From Parachlorella kessleri (taxonomy: Eukaryota > Chlorophyta > Trebouxiophyceae > Chlorellales > Chlorellaceae): 36,378 nt of DNA. Every line of letters begins with the position of its first letter. Within the stretch, counting starts at the first letter, position 1. Shown piece after piece: positions 11,501 through 23,000 of this stretch. Under the pieces are notes generated by a model. It did no database searches and had not been told where the DNA came from. It saw only the letters and a list, made by a program, of their open reading frames with translations. The translations under genes and the position numbers were made by a program. The stretch is taken from the NCBI GenBank assembly GCA_001598975.1, contig BBXU01002686.1, forward strand, positions 1 through 36,378, in the 5' to 3' direction.

Positions 11501-14500
11501 CCTACCTATTGTATGCGTACCACAGCATAACAGAAGCGGAGCCTACTGCATGTAGTAGCCCTTCAGTACAGTTGAAACTCCAGTCCATGCCCGCACTACC
11601 TGCACCATCAGTAATAACACCTAGGCGCCTCCACAAACCTCGTGATGCGGTGCTGGGTACCAAGAAGCCCCACCCATCCATGCCCTCCTGGCTGGAAGAG
11701 GAGTGTGGAGGATGCATCCTCCCCAGACGGCAAGCCAGCTGCAAGGACCTCCACTCGACCCATACCACTCTCTTCATGCCGCCCCCGCCCCGCCCCGCTT
11801 TTCGTACAAAATTAGTTCTCCCCAACAACGCTCCACCGCCACACCACACCATGACCTCGCTCCTCCTTTCCCTTTTGTCACCTCAACCGCCGTGGGGCAA
11901 GTGGCCTCATCCGAAAGACAGCACTGGGAGCAACGGCATCACGCCTGAATTGGTTGAACACTGCCAGACTTGGTTGGACTCATCTCCGACCCCTCACCTA
12001 TCGGGTATAGCGTCAGCGCACACCTCCTTCACAGAGTCCATGGACTCGAGAGCCCCCAACACCGCCTCGATGCCGCCGTGATCCCGAAAAGCATCTTGCG
12101 CCTGCACAGCATGGGGGGCACAGCATGGCTTCATGCGGAAATGCCTGAGTGCGGAGCAGGCACAGCGTGCCAAAGCAGGGCGGCTATGGGATCCATGATG
12201 CACCATCAGTCCTCCATCGTGAACACAAAGGCACTATCGCGCATTGCTGGCCCAGACCCCCAATGCCTGCAAGGTGGCTTCTGTCAAAGCTCGGACCACC
12301 AGGCACCAGCTAGCCGAGTCTAACAGCGCACCGCCACCTGAGTGTCCTGCATACACAGTCTCCATACTGATGCCCAGTAGGGGCACTCGCATGGAAAACT
12401 ACCCTCCGAACCATGCGCCATGCTTACCTCACTGCCCTCCATCTCCACGTCTCGCAGCATGGCGCTGGTGATGAAGGATAATCCCAGCTTCAGGGCGCCG
12501 AAAAAGCCTTCAAACGCCCGGTGGTGGAGGGGGCCGCTCTTGTAAGCGGTGTAACACTGCAAGCAAGGAAGCATGTGGGGCATGGCCAAGGAAAATGGGT
12601 GGTAGGAGCGCAAGCACGCCAACACAGTCTCTCCATCGTGCTGTGGACAGCTCCGCTGCTCTCGGTGTCCCCTTGTCCCCCAGTTCGAGTATGGAGTGCC
12701 TTTTGGTGCCCCTGTCCCGGGTGACTGCTCGATGCAGCATAAATCCTTGCCGTGGGAAGTAATACGGAGTGAATGACAAGATTGACTAGGGGAGGGCTAA
12801 ATGCATGCCGTCAGCGATTCATGGATCTTTCAGGCAATCCCGCTGCCTAGGCCGTGCAGTTTGTTTGCAGCTCGCTTCTGGAAACATGCAGCACAGCAGA
12901 AAGGCAAGCAGAGCCAGCAAAACAAGGAACACAAAACCCACTTTCGTCAGACACAACAGGCCTAGCACATTTTGATGCACTGAGGCCAGGCCTTGGTTGA
13001 GAAAGGCGCGTTGTCAGGTGATGAGTCATCCTGCCTCCTCAATAGCCGCGTGCGTGCCCACTGCTCATAAGAGTCCGTTCCATCTTAAAACCAGTTTCCA
13101 CTTCGACCGGCACTTGCCTGTAACAATTCCACGATTGCGGGCATGCCCTCCGCGAGGAATTCGCTCATGTTGATGTCGACTTCAACCCATGCCCTGAGGG
13201 CCGCATAGCATGCCGTGATTTGGTACATCACCTGCATTAGAAACACCCCTGTTGGTGCCAGCCAGCATGCCACCCAGAGCTTGCCACGCATGCAGCCACT
13301 GCCCTCCTGGAAGCCAGCAAATATTGAGGGATCGCCGCCTCCCCCCAAACCGGCGGCATTAAGGGTCAAGGCATCGCGGTTTCCCACGAGTGAAGAAGAC
13401 ACCCACTGAACCTCCAGCTGTCAGGTGAAGGACCCAGGCCGGTAAGTCTTAGGGCCCATGCATGCTGTTACTACCAGGCCTGGGCCCCAATATTATGCAT
13501 GGGCCCCCAAACGCCGCCCTAGCATGTAACCTCGCCCTGGATTGGCAGTTACTCCTGTCTGGGGTTGCCACCACTAAACACACAAGCGAACGCAGCAGCG
13601 GCAGGGGGGTGCACCGGCTTGCCCCCTTTCCCATCCCCAGAACCCTTCGTCTTACGCCAGGGAGGGTGCACGGCGCTTCCTCCGACCATCCGTGCCAGCA
13701 GAAGTCAATGTAAAGCCTGCATAGGACAGGGACACCACACCCCGGCTGGACCTATCAAGTGCTCGGCTTGACTCGCCACAGCTGCCAACTACAGGCCACC
13801 TTTGGCAAGCTGGAAGGGCTCGCCTTGATCACCGCGGCTGCCGCGAGCAGGGTCACCACTGGTAAGCTGGGGCAATGCCTGGAACCACAACGGAACCCTC
13901 CCAAGGCACTGGCACAGCCACTCGCACATGCTCACTGCCAGGCGCACCTGCTCAGCTGGAGCAGCAGCGTCGACAGACCGGCTATGACGCCATCGTCGTT
14001 GCCAATGTCCTCCAAGTCAGACTGTCCATCATCGCTTCCTTCCCAGTCCTGCTGGTGCCTCAGCCCCAGGCCCACCACGTACTTGGCACCTGTCACACCC
14101 GGCGGCAGCAAACAGTCATCCCCTTCGCTGCATGACCCTACCCATGTCATCCTCTTCTCCTCCTTCCATGGGTGCCATGGATGGCGTAGTGCTGGGTGTG
14201 CAAGCCAGTGTCACAACACCAGCCAACACAGGGCAGACGCAAATCCTCGATCGGCAACTGGGGGGAGCACAACCGGTTCACCAGCAACCACTTCAATGTT
14301 CTGGCCCAAAGCGCCTGGCGGCGCAGACCGTCAGGCTAAGCGCCGCTAAGTGCCATAACCACGAACACCACGAGGGCCGCCCGCCAGCGTGAGTGCTGGC
14401 CTTCCCACCTTTTACAATACTGGTGACGATGTTCCAGGACTTGGGATCCGTGAGGCTCAGGGGCGGCCGCAGCCCTGCATGACCAGCCAGCAAGGGCCGA

Positions 14501-16297
14501 CGTCAAACACATACACACAGGGACACACTCACACTGTTTCCCTTTCTGGTAGCTAGTGGGCCACGCACGAAGCCAACACACTGCAGAGAACAACTAGAAA
14601 CACACCCACCATAATCAGGTGGTGCGCAACCCCCAATGCTAGCTGCTCATACCCACCGCATCAAAATAGGCCGGGCTTCGGTTTGGATGTTAATGCTGGC
14701 AGCACCACAGCCACCGGGCGGGCATTCTCCGTACTGTCATATTATGAATCCCCACATTGCCAGTATTATCATGGTGTCTCCGTGGGCGCGCTGCAAATGT
14801 CACCCTTGACAGGCTGACATGCTTGCCATCCCGCACCTGCCCAGCACCCAGTCTTGAGCAGAGGAGGCGCCATGTGAAGCAGGACGGCCTCCTCAATCGC
14901 GTCATTCCTGAACGAAAGTCTTGTGAACAAGGCGTGACAAGCGGTGAGGCATCTGAATGACATTCCAGCCGGTCATGGCTGGATGGAAGCCTAGATACCA
15001 CACTCCAGCATCGCATACAACCACTTTGATTTGCACTGGCAAGGTTGCTGCTACGCTTGCGGCATGCACAGTATGCAATGGCGGCTTACAAGGCACCCTA
15101 TCAAATGCCACGATCGAGCGGAACGACCACAAGCGTGCAATGCGCAGGGCAGCGGCTGTCGGCATGCCTGTACCAATGTGGCTTTCCCTCCTTGTGAGAA
15201 TGCCCACCCGCAAAGGCCCAGCTCCTCAACAACCCTCGCCGCTGCCGGCACCGCAAGCAGCCATAGGCCTCTAGGCTCTCCGTCGGGTGGTCCTTTTGTC
15301 AGTGAGGCTTCAAGAGTCCACACAACCCCTGCCAAGGAAGCACCTAGGGTTGCCTCCACTGTACACTTGGCACGACAGCTTATGCGGCAGGCAGCACCCA
15401 CCCTCGCCCTTGCCTCATGCCCCACGCACGTGCCCCACTGCTGTCAGACTGCACTGCCATCTCAGCCACAGTAGTTATTACAGCCAGAGCAGATTCCTGC
15501 TGTTGGCACGAGGGACGCCTCCAAGAAGGGAAGGTGCAGCAGCTGGAGGTCACACCAGCAAACCCGTGTCTGTCATGTCATGCGCAACGGCGGCAGCCTC
15601 GGCGCAGCATTGAACAGGGTAGCCTGCTAGCTAGCACCCACCTACTCTGAGTGATGCTGGCGGCTCTGGTATAAGGTCCTGCTGGCAAGTGGCCCAATCG
15701 ATAACCAAAGCCACAGCACAATCGCACAGAGCAGACGCTGCTAGGCCATGAAGCCGCTCGGAGCTCTTCACTCTGTGTATATATCGGTGAGCGGCGAGGC
15801 AGGCGGTTAGGGCATGGTGTAGGGATGCAAAAGGGGTCAGGCCAGTCTCCAGCCACCTTCAGACAAGAGGGAGCAAGGCAATGTGAGTACAGAAGCAACG
15901 CAATTCATGAGGAGTTACTAGGGAGTGCACTGTCAGGAGCCCAAGCCGCGCTCGAGTTGCACCTTGCGAGGGCTGTAGCAACCACGGCCATAAATGCCGC
16001 CTGGACTTTGGTAAAATGTCCACCCTGTTCTGCAAGCAGCGGCTTCATATGCTGGCACAGCTTGGTTGCTAGCACAAGTGCTGCCTTGTCGTTCTGCTGC
16101 TCGGACAAGTTTTGCAGCGTCAGTGCTGGGGGCATAAGGGCCCGCTGTCGCACGGCTAAATGTGGATCCTCTAGCGCTGTGTAGAACTGCGCAAGCTCCG
16201 TGGAGCTGCTGCCGTCTGCTTGCAAAATAAAGTTGCACAGCCGGGGCAGGCCCCAGTCTGTGACCACAACCGGTCTAGTCCCAAGTTTTGGTGGCAT
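5559..16297 (-). CDS. Solenoid / coiled-coil / U-box protein, tandem copy A (frame break in exon 4)
   Basis: Eighteen exons, 5' to 3' on minus: 16297-15963, 15856-15646, 15440-15208, 15055-14837, 14474-14409, 14089-13948, 13716-13656, 13231-13118, 12556-12428, 12101-11998, 11397-11256, 10719-10617, 10289-10135, 9928-9530, 9007-8918, 8649-8446, 7891-6515, 6116-5559. The start is the ATG shared with copy B (MPP...DWGLPRLCNF). Exons 1-16 encode a Leu/Ala-rich helical solenoid (ARM/HEAT-like); exon 17 a charged coiled coil and an Ala/Gln/Pro-rich linker; exon 18 a short U-box with CPLTQ and DPVICEDGLSYER, ending TAA. U-boxes recruit E2 ubiquitin enzymes, so an E3-ligase or scaffold role is inferred. 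Exon 4 has one extra base relative to copy B and reads into a TGA at 14904-14902. An acceptor at 14952 would restore the frame (about 1512 residues). The exon 2/3 junction is the least certain. Copy A may be active, re-spliced or a young pseudogene. Confidence 0.75.
7872..8046. repeat. Triplicated splice-acceptor segment before exon 17 of copy A
   Basis: A segment of about 28 bp spanning the acceptor and first codons of exon 17 (plus strand GCTATGCGTGC...CTGCA) recurs at 7872-7896, 7947-7974 and 8019-8046, spaced 75 and 72 bp. Copy B has one instance (about 19434-19460). The sequence just beyond the third copy (GACAAGCCGCGAGG) matches what follows the single copy in B, so copy A gained the two extra units. 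Confidence 0.75.
10972..11074. repeat. Intronic copy of the dispersed repeat also seen at 1138-1239
   Basis: It begins GAACTACTGGA and ends CGCACTACCTGCCACC, 103 bp, against 102 bp for the copy at 1138. It sits in the intron between exons 11 and 12 of copy A and is not seen at the matching place in copy B, which suggests insertion after the duplication. Confidence 0.5.
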
Positions 16298-16530
16298 GAT
16301 GTTGCACTGCCTTGGGCTTCAGTGAGTTGAGCAACTGTGTGTAGTGCCATCAGCTTCCCATCATAGCTCCGGAAACCTTGCAAGTCAGGTATAGCTTAAA
16401 AGGGAATGCTGTAGTCTCACTCATTCCAATGATCCAGCGGGGCATCCCTGAAGTTCTGCTCAATAGACAAATTCTTTGCTGAGCTGGCCATTTCAAGCAC
16501 GGCACGCTTGCGCGCGGAAACAACTTGCCC
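16298..16530 (-). promoter_or_regulatory. Upstream region of copy A, conserved with copy B
   Basis: Homology to the sequence upstream of copy B continues past the ATG in diverged form (GGCTTCAGTGA and TGTAGTG blocks). It ends in a well-kept block, AGCTGGCCATTTCA followed by CACGCTTGC, at 16492-16522 (28564-28593 in copy B). The region therefore contains the duplicated 5' UTR and promoter. No certain TATA box was found. Confidence 0.5.
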
Positions 16531-16550
16531 AGGAGCTATGGCTAGCTACC

Positions 16551-16555
16551 TTACA
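16551..16555 (-). terminator. Candidate TGTAA polyadenylation signal of gene copy B
   Basis: TTACA on plus, about 455 nt past the copy B stop at 17010, and the first such pentamer downstream. It lies just outside the conserved upstream block of copy A, so the two transcription units would be separated by only tens of bases. Confidence 0.4.
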
Positions 16556-17009
16556 GTGAGCGCCTACACAAATTCCTGCGTGCAAGCCGGTTCCCACTGG
16601 TCCTACTTGTGGGAGGGGGCAAGGCATGAGAACAGAGGTGAGGCAAGTTGTACGGACTGCCGTATGTGAGTACTGGTAGACCTTTACCAATAGACGAGCC
16701 CACTAATTGATAGTTCTCTGGAATTGCAACAGTGGCGTCCGAACGGTTGCTTACCTACGCTGGCAGGATGGGGGGCCTTATGACCCTGGCATGGCACTGC
16801 ACGACCTTGGGAGGACCCATTTTTGACCGGGATCTAGTGCAGCCTACACTTGTAGACAGCAAGCTCGCAGATGCATGCAACACAATCTGGTCACAGGCTG
16901 GAGGCTTCCTCATAGCCGCGATATATTTCGTTTTGAAGCTGTACTCTTCACACAGCAGAGCCCGAACCCTAAACCTCAACGCACCCTGGCTTCCCCAGCA
17001 CTCAAGACC

Positions 17010-20000
17010 CTACAGCCCCAAAGAATCAAGCAGCTGCTTCAGGGCAAAGTTGCTCCGCGTGCGGGCCTGGCGGCCCTGCACCACGCTGCGCTCGTAGGAA
17101 AGGCCATCCTCACAGATAACAGGGTCTACAAGCAGCTGCTGGGTCAGGGGGCAGGTTAGCACCCCGCGCAGACGGTCTGAGTGGCCCCATGCTTCGCCCG
17201 TCAATGCCCCTGCTGCACCTGCTGAGCTGCCGACACCAGGATCAGCGGCAGCTATGCCACAGGTTTTGCTGATACCAATGCCACCATCGTGGCTTCCGCT
17301 GTTGTGCCACTGACCAAAATAACCACTGCCGGCATCTCCAGCAGGCGACATACTAGCCTGAGTAGGTGGTGTTAATGGTGGCGGTGGGGGTGTTACTGCT
17401 GCTGGGGCGGCTGAGCCAAGCCCTGCAAGCGGCGGCACGCCTGGGGCCGGCAGGGGGTCTACGCTGCCAGGGGCGGGCTGCACAGGCAAGGATGAAGGTG
17501 GCTGGGTTGTGGACCGGCGAGGGGACAAGGTCACCCCGGGTAGCAAGTACGACAGCAGCTCCTGCAGCATCGAGGGGAAAGGGGGGAAGGAGGGGCATGG
17601 GGGAGGTCCTTGGCATCCCAAAATGCACCAGACTACCCTTGATGCTGGGGGACCACCCACCACGCAGCTGCAGTCTGGCATCAGCAAGACTATCATGTTG
17701 TACGGCGTACCATCCATCACAACGGCGGGTGTCCACCAACATGGCGAGCCAATAGCCAGGGCCCAGAACTTAGGCAAGCCGCAGAGCCTGACAGCATCCA
17801 GCCTGTCAGTAACAGTTCAGCCCTACCTTGCTAGCATTGCCTGCCGCCATCAGGCACATACACCACCAGAGCACATCTGCATAGACCCCTGTCAGCCCAA
17901 TTTCCCTGTACCTCCTCCCTGATCACATTACCTGCCACCCTAGATAAATACACCACCTGCTACAGGTGCAACAACTGCCATGCGCGCTTGGTTGCATGCC
18001 CCTTTTTGATCGATCCTCACTGCTGTAGCCCTTCTTCAACCAACCTGGAAGCTGGCATCATGGCCCTCCGACCGCGCTCTCGATGGGCTTGCTGCTGCCT
18101 GTAAAGAGGACCCGATGCTCATGCTTTGGTGCTGCTGTAGAAGATGATGGCTCTGTGGCTGTGCCTCTAGACCCTGTGGATCCTGGTCTTGCTTGAGCCG
18201 GTGCCCCTGCTGCTGGCTCCGCGGCTGGACGGGTGGTGCATGCGTAGGTGATAACAATTGGTGGCTAGTGGTGCCACCTTGGTACGGTTGTGCTGTCGGC
18301 GTTTGCCCCACGGGGGAACCACTGCCCAGAGCTGGAGCCAGCGGCGGCGGCAGCGCCGGTGACGGCTGAGGTGGAACCACAGGGGATGCCCTGCATGCGC
18401 CGGGAGGATCAGCCTGGGATTCTGTAACCGGCTGCACTACATGCTCAGCACGAGAACTAGCAAGTTGCGCCGAGGCCACGCTCCCGCCAGCGACAGCAGC
18501 GGCAGCAGCTGCTGCTGCTTCCCGCCCTGCGGCTGTGCCTTCTCCGTGATGATGCCGCCCGGTTGGATGTCCTTCTTCAACCGTACACTGCCGCTCCTGT
18601 TGCTGCATGGCGGACGGAGGGTCGACAGATGCTGGGCGCCCCACTGCGTTGAGTCCCTTCTTTCTCAGCCGCAGACCCTTGAGGGCGGCCGCCGCTGCCC
18701 TAGCAGCCGCGGCTCCTCCTGCGGCAGCAGGCTCCCCGCTGCCTGCCGCTGCCCCGGCTGTGGGCTCATTTGCAGGTGCCGCCGCCGCCCCCGCAGCGCC
18801 CTCTCCCGCCAAGCTGCGCCTATTTGCTGCATCCCCTGCTGCCCCCAAGGCGCCTGGCTCCCCAGGCCGCCCCTGTTCCCTCCCACTGCCGCTGTCCCCC
18901 GGGGGTTCCCTTTCTGCGGGGCCCAGCGGATGCGGCACGGCAACGCCTGCCGCGGCCCAACCGTGTTCCTGCGCCCCCCCAGGCAAAGGGTCTGAGAGGT
19001 GCATGGCCAGGGCGAGCCCATTGGGAGCCTGCCCGTTGGCGCCAGGAGCAGCCCTGCCCCACTGCGGGGCAGCCAGGGCCAGGAGCTCTGCGGAAGAAGA
19101 GCGCTGCTGCTGGCTTGGGGCGACGGTATCCGTGGTACTGCTGCTGGGGCCAGGAGGCTCTTTGCGAAGCCAACCAGCCCCTGGGGTTTCTGCCAAGGCA
19201 GCATCGCCCTCCCGCTGCAGCTGGCCCCTGCCACTCCCTGCTGCTACTGCTGCATCCGCCCCGCCCTCCTCCCCTGCCACACCACTGCCCGCTGCACCGC
19301 CGCCTGGCTGCTGGCGCTGCTGCTTAGCGGCCGCCTTGGAGGCCTTGCGCTTCTGCTTCTTGGACTGCTCCTTCTCTTTCTTCTGGCGCTGGCGCTGCTG
19401 CTCACCTTCCTCCTCGGCGATCAGCTCTGCCGCTATGCGTGCTGCCTCGTCCTGCAGGACAAGCCGCGAGGGGTTGGCTTCATCCATTAACACCCACATC
19501 AAGTGTCACCTGGAGGTCACAAGGCCTTTGTTTGGCACCCATCCATGGGCATGCCCGGGCAGAAGGTTAATGCCTGGTAGCCGCCAGGTGTGCTGTGTAA
19601 GTCACCACAGACAAGAAATCATAAAATCCATTAAACATATCCACACAGTAAAATCTACCACCCACTTCCACTACAGCCTGCCCGTCCCCCTCCCTCCCTC
19701 CGTCTCACCCACCTCCATTTGCTGCAACCCCTGCTGGCGCCTGCACCTGACGCGCTGCACATGCTGTGCCACGCTGGCCACCTCCGCCATTAGCGGCCCC
19801 ATGCCCTTGGCCCACAGGCTGTTGCGACCCTGGTGGCCCCAGGGAAGGGCTTCACTGACGGGACCCACAACACTCGTGTCGACAGTAAGGCACAAGTCTT
19901 CTCCCAGAGGGCCTGGCTGCAGCAGAGGGAGCGCAGCAGCGCTGAAGGCAGAACAAAGGCAGGCGTTTTGAATGGATGTAGCGCAGTTACAGCAGGGCAG

Positions 20001-23000
20001 GGGGCAGCCTTGCCTTGGCCATAGGGCGGCATTTAGTTAATGAGGGTATGAATGGCAACGGCACCCCCAGGAGGTCCGGGATGCCGTAGTCATCAATGAC
20101 AACAGGTGGCGGCCGTGTGGAGCAGCCCAGGACGCGTCTTATTGCCAGGACCAGGACCAGCCCAAGGCAGGTTGAGATTCTGCCTTGGACAGGCCCGGCT
20201 GCAAAATGGGAGGGACACAACCAACAAGGCGGGAGTGCTACTGCACCTGATGAGTGAGCGCCTTTAGAAGCTTGGCTGCGAGGGTCAGGAAGCCGGTCGT
20301 CTGTATACACATCTTCTGCTCAAACAGTGGCAAGTCCTGCGTGCAGCGGGGGGGAGGGGTGGGGGCATGGTACCAGTCTCAGGTGCTCCTCCCAGCCGGT
20401 GTTTCCAGCTCTCTGTCAGGGACCCCATTAGTGCCCACCTTGCGGCACGCCCTGGAGTGTGGGAGCCCACCGACCGCCTCCTGGCACGCCAGTGTAAACA
20501 AAAGGAAACATCTTTTCCCCTACCACCGTGTGTACTCGTGCAGCACCGCAGGCAGGCACGCACCGCAAGCACGAGCAGAGTGGCCACACTGCAGCCCTTG
20601 CCTCCCCCGCTGGAGTGTCCCACACATGCACTTTGTCCTTGGAAGGTAGAGGGGTAGGGAAGGCAGGCACCCCCTGAGACTGCACTAACCTCGGCAGCAC
20701 CATCCGTGCGGAAACAACAAGGGGAGGGCACGGCAGGAGCTGCCAGCAGCAGGCTAGGCGAGGGCACCTGCTCAGCAGTACCAAGTGCGGCTGGATGGTG
20801 GCAGCAAGCTATGCGGGGCCAGCCGACGAGAGCAAGCACAACATCCCACCTTGAATACCAGGCGGTCCATCAGCATGCCGCGCTCAGCCGCGGCCAGCAT
20901 GGTGTCGCGCAGCAGGCCCAGCGTGGGCCGCTCCCTCAGGAACTCCCAGTGCAGGGGCAGCACGGCCCAGCCGGGGTCAAACTCGGTCTCTGCCAGGGCA
21001 TTCAGGATGGAGAGCACCAAGGGGCTTCCCGGCATTGACAAGGACATGGACAGTTGCCCGCCGGCGCTCGCCAGCAGGTCCGCTGCGGCTTTCAGCGAGT
21101 TCCTGCCCACCCGCAGGAGGCCGTCCAAGAGGTGCCGGGAGGCTGCCAGCGGCCGGAGGGCATCTGAGGGCCCCAGCTCGGCCAGCAGGGCAGCCAGGGT
21201 GAGGCACGACTCGTTGAGGGAGTACAGGTTGGGTGCCTGCACGGCAGAGCGGGGAAACGCGCTGGGTCAAACCGTAAACACAGGCACCATCCCAGACTGA
21301 CATGACTTGTCCTGACCCGACCTCAGACAGGACAGAGGAATCAGTTCCCGCGCTCGTGCCTGCGGCGGGCTGGCAAGGCAGGACCCCGCAATGTTTATGT
21401 GGGCACCTGCACCAGCACCAGCAGAGCATGCCGATGACGGGGGCCCCCTGCCATTCTGCAAGCCCAGCCCTACAAGGGCAAGAGCTCCCATCTAAATAAT
21501 TACATCCACGTTTTGCCCCTGCCGCAGACCGCCCCGGCTGCCGCCGCTGCAGCAGCTGCACCCCGCCGGCTCGACGCACAAGCCCGCCCAGACATGTGCA
21601 GACCACCTAAGGCATGGGCAAGGCAATGACAGGCCTGCTGCACAGGCATGAGCGGAGGGCTGTCTACCATGCACGGCCAGTGCAGGGCCGCTCACCAGCA
21701 GCTGGGCTGAGACCCTGCCCAGAACAAAGAGAGCGTAACAATCAAGTAACCAGCCCACGGGCTGCTGGGTTGCAGGCACCTCAGCCTCACCGTGGGGTCG
21801 AAATCAAAGTCTTTCCCGGACAGGGGAGGGGCGGGTTCCCACAGCAGCAAGCGCACAATGTCGGCAGCGCTCGCCACCTCGGCCGCCTTGGCAATCAGCT
21901 GCTGGTTCCAGGCAAGGTTCTCAGGTGCGTCCGCGCAGCCCGCGCCTGTGCAGGCGCGCCTTGCTGAGGTGAGGCCGAGAATTTCACGCATGGTATAGAT
22001 AGGTACGGAAGGAGAGCACCGCTACAGGTACGCTGCAAACCAACCCTGGCAGCCCTGGCAACCACAGCACCTGCTTGCACACCGGGGCTGCAGTGGCGCC
22101 ACCTTACATCTTCTAGCTTGCCTCCCACACGACGAGCCGCAATCACTACGGCATTGTGTCTTTGCAGTCTACACAAGGTACATGTTCCTTGCACTGGAAA
22201 GCGTTGCGACCCCCTCAGCCTTCTCACCTGCGCAGCGGACAAGTGTCGCCACCACGCTCAGCACGCTGCGCAGCCCCGCTGACATGCGCATGCCTCTCGC
22301 CAGGTCCTCATTGCGAGCTTTCAGGGCGGCCTGCAGGCAGGCAGGGGACACAGGGTGCACGGAATCGAATCCTGTCAAAGAAAGAATCAGAGGAGGATCC
22401 CGTGGGGAGCTTGTGGGTCCTGGCGTGCCCGAGCAAGGTGTCGTGCCTTGAGTGAGGGAAAGCCTGGACCAAGGACAGAGCATGGTGATTCTTGGCACAA
22501 CACATGGCACACAGCACAGGGGATGAGGCATTGTAGTTGTTGCGGGTGGCAGGAGCCCAGATGAGTAGCCAAGGAAAGCCAGCAAGGCACGGCAGACTTG
22601 GCTCCCCCGCTGCTTGCCTCCACCCACGCATCAAACCAAACGCTCGCACCTCCCACTGCCTCCATGAATTGGTAAGGTCCAGGACTGTCAGGTTGAGCAG
22701 CCCGCCGAGGCCAGGTCTACCAGCCCACCCACCCACCCACCCAACATGAACCAACCCGCCCCTTCCACCAGCCCACCCACCCACCCAAAAGTATACCAAC
22801 CCGCCCATCCACTCGCACACCCACCCCACGCAGTGCGGGGTATGACATGAGCTGTCAGCCCAGTGCCGGTCTGGGAGGACCAGTGGCCCCCTTAACCTCC
22901 GCACCGTGCGCACAAAGCTGCTGCTCATCCCCAGGCGGGAGCCAAAATCACCGTCATTTCCAAGGACTTACGGGTGAAAGCCAGTGTTGCCGTAGCTGGT

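Noticed and set aside
11098..12081. A 327-residue plus-strand open frame
   Set aside because: It overlaps exons 10 and 11 of copy A antisense and has no conserved counterpart in copy B.
18607..19971. A 454-residue plus-strand open frame
   Set aside because: It is antisense to exon 17 and exon 16 of copy B and runs through an intron; the composition is only Ala/Pro/Ser low complexity from GC-rich complement codons.
22660..22722. LRR-like minus-strand peptide (LLNLTVLDLTN) as an extra exon of copy B
   Set aside because: Copy A has no counterpart, and exons 11 and 12 already join in phase without it.
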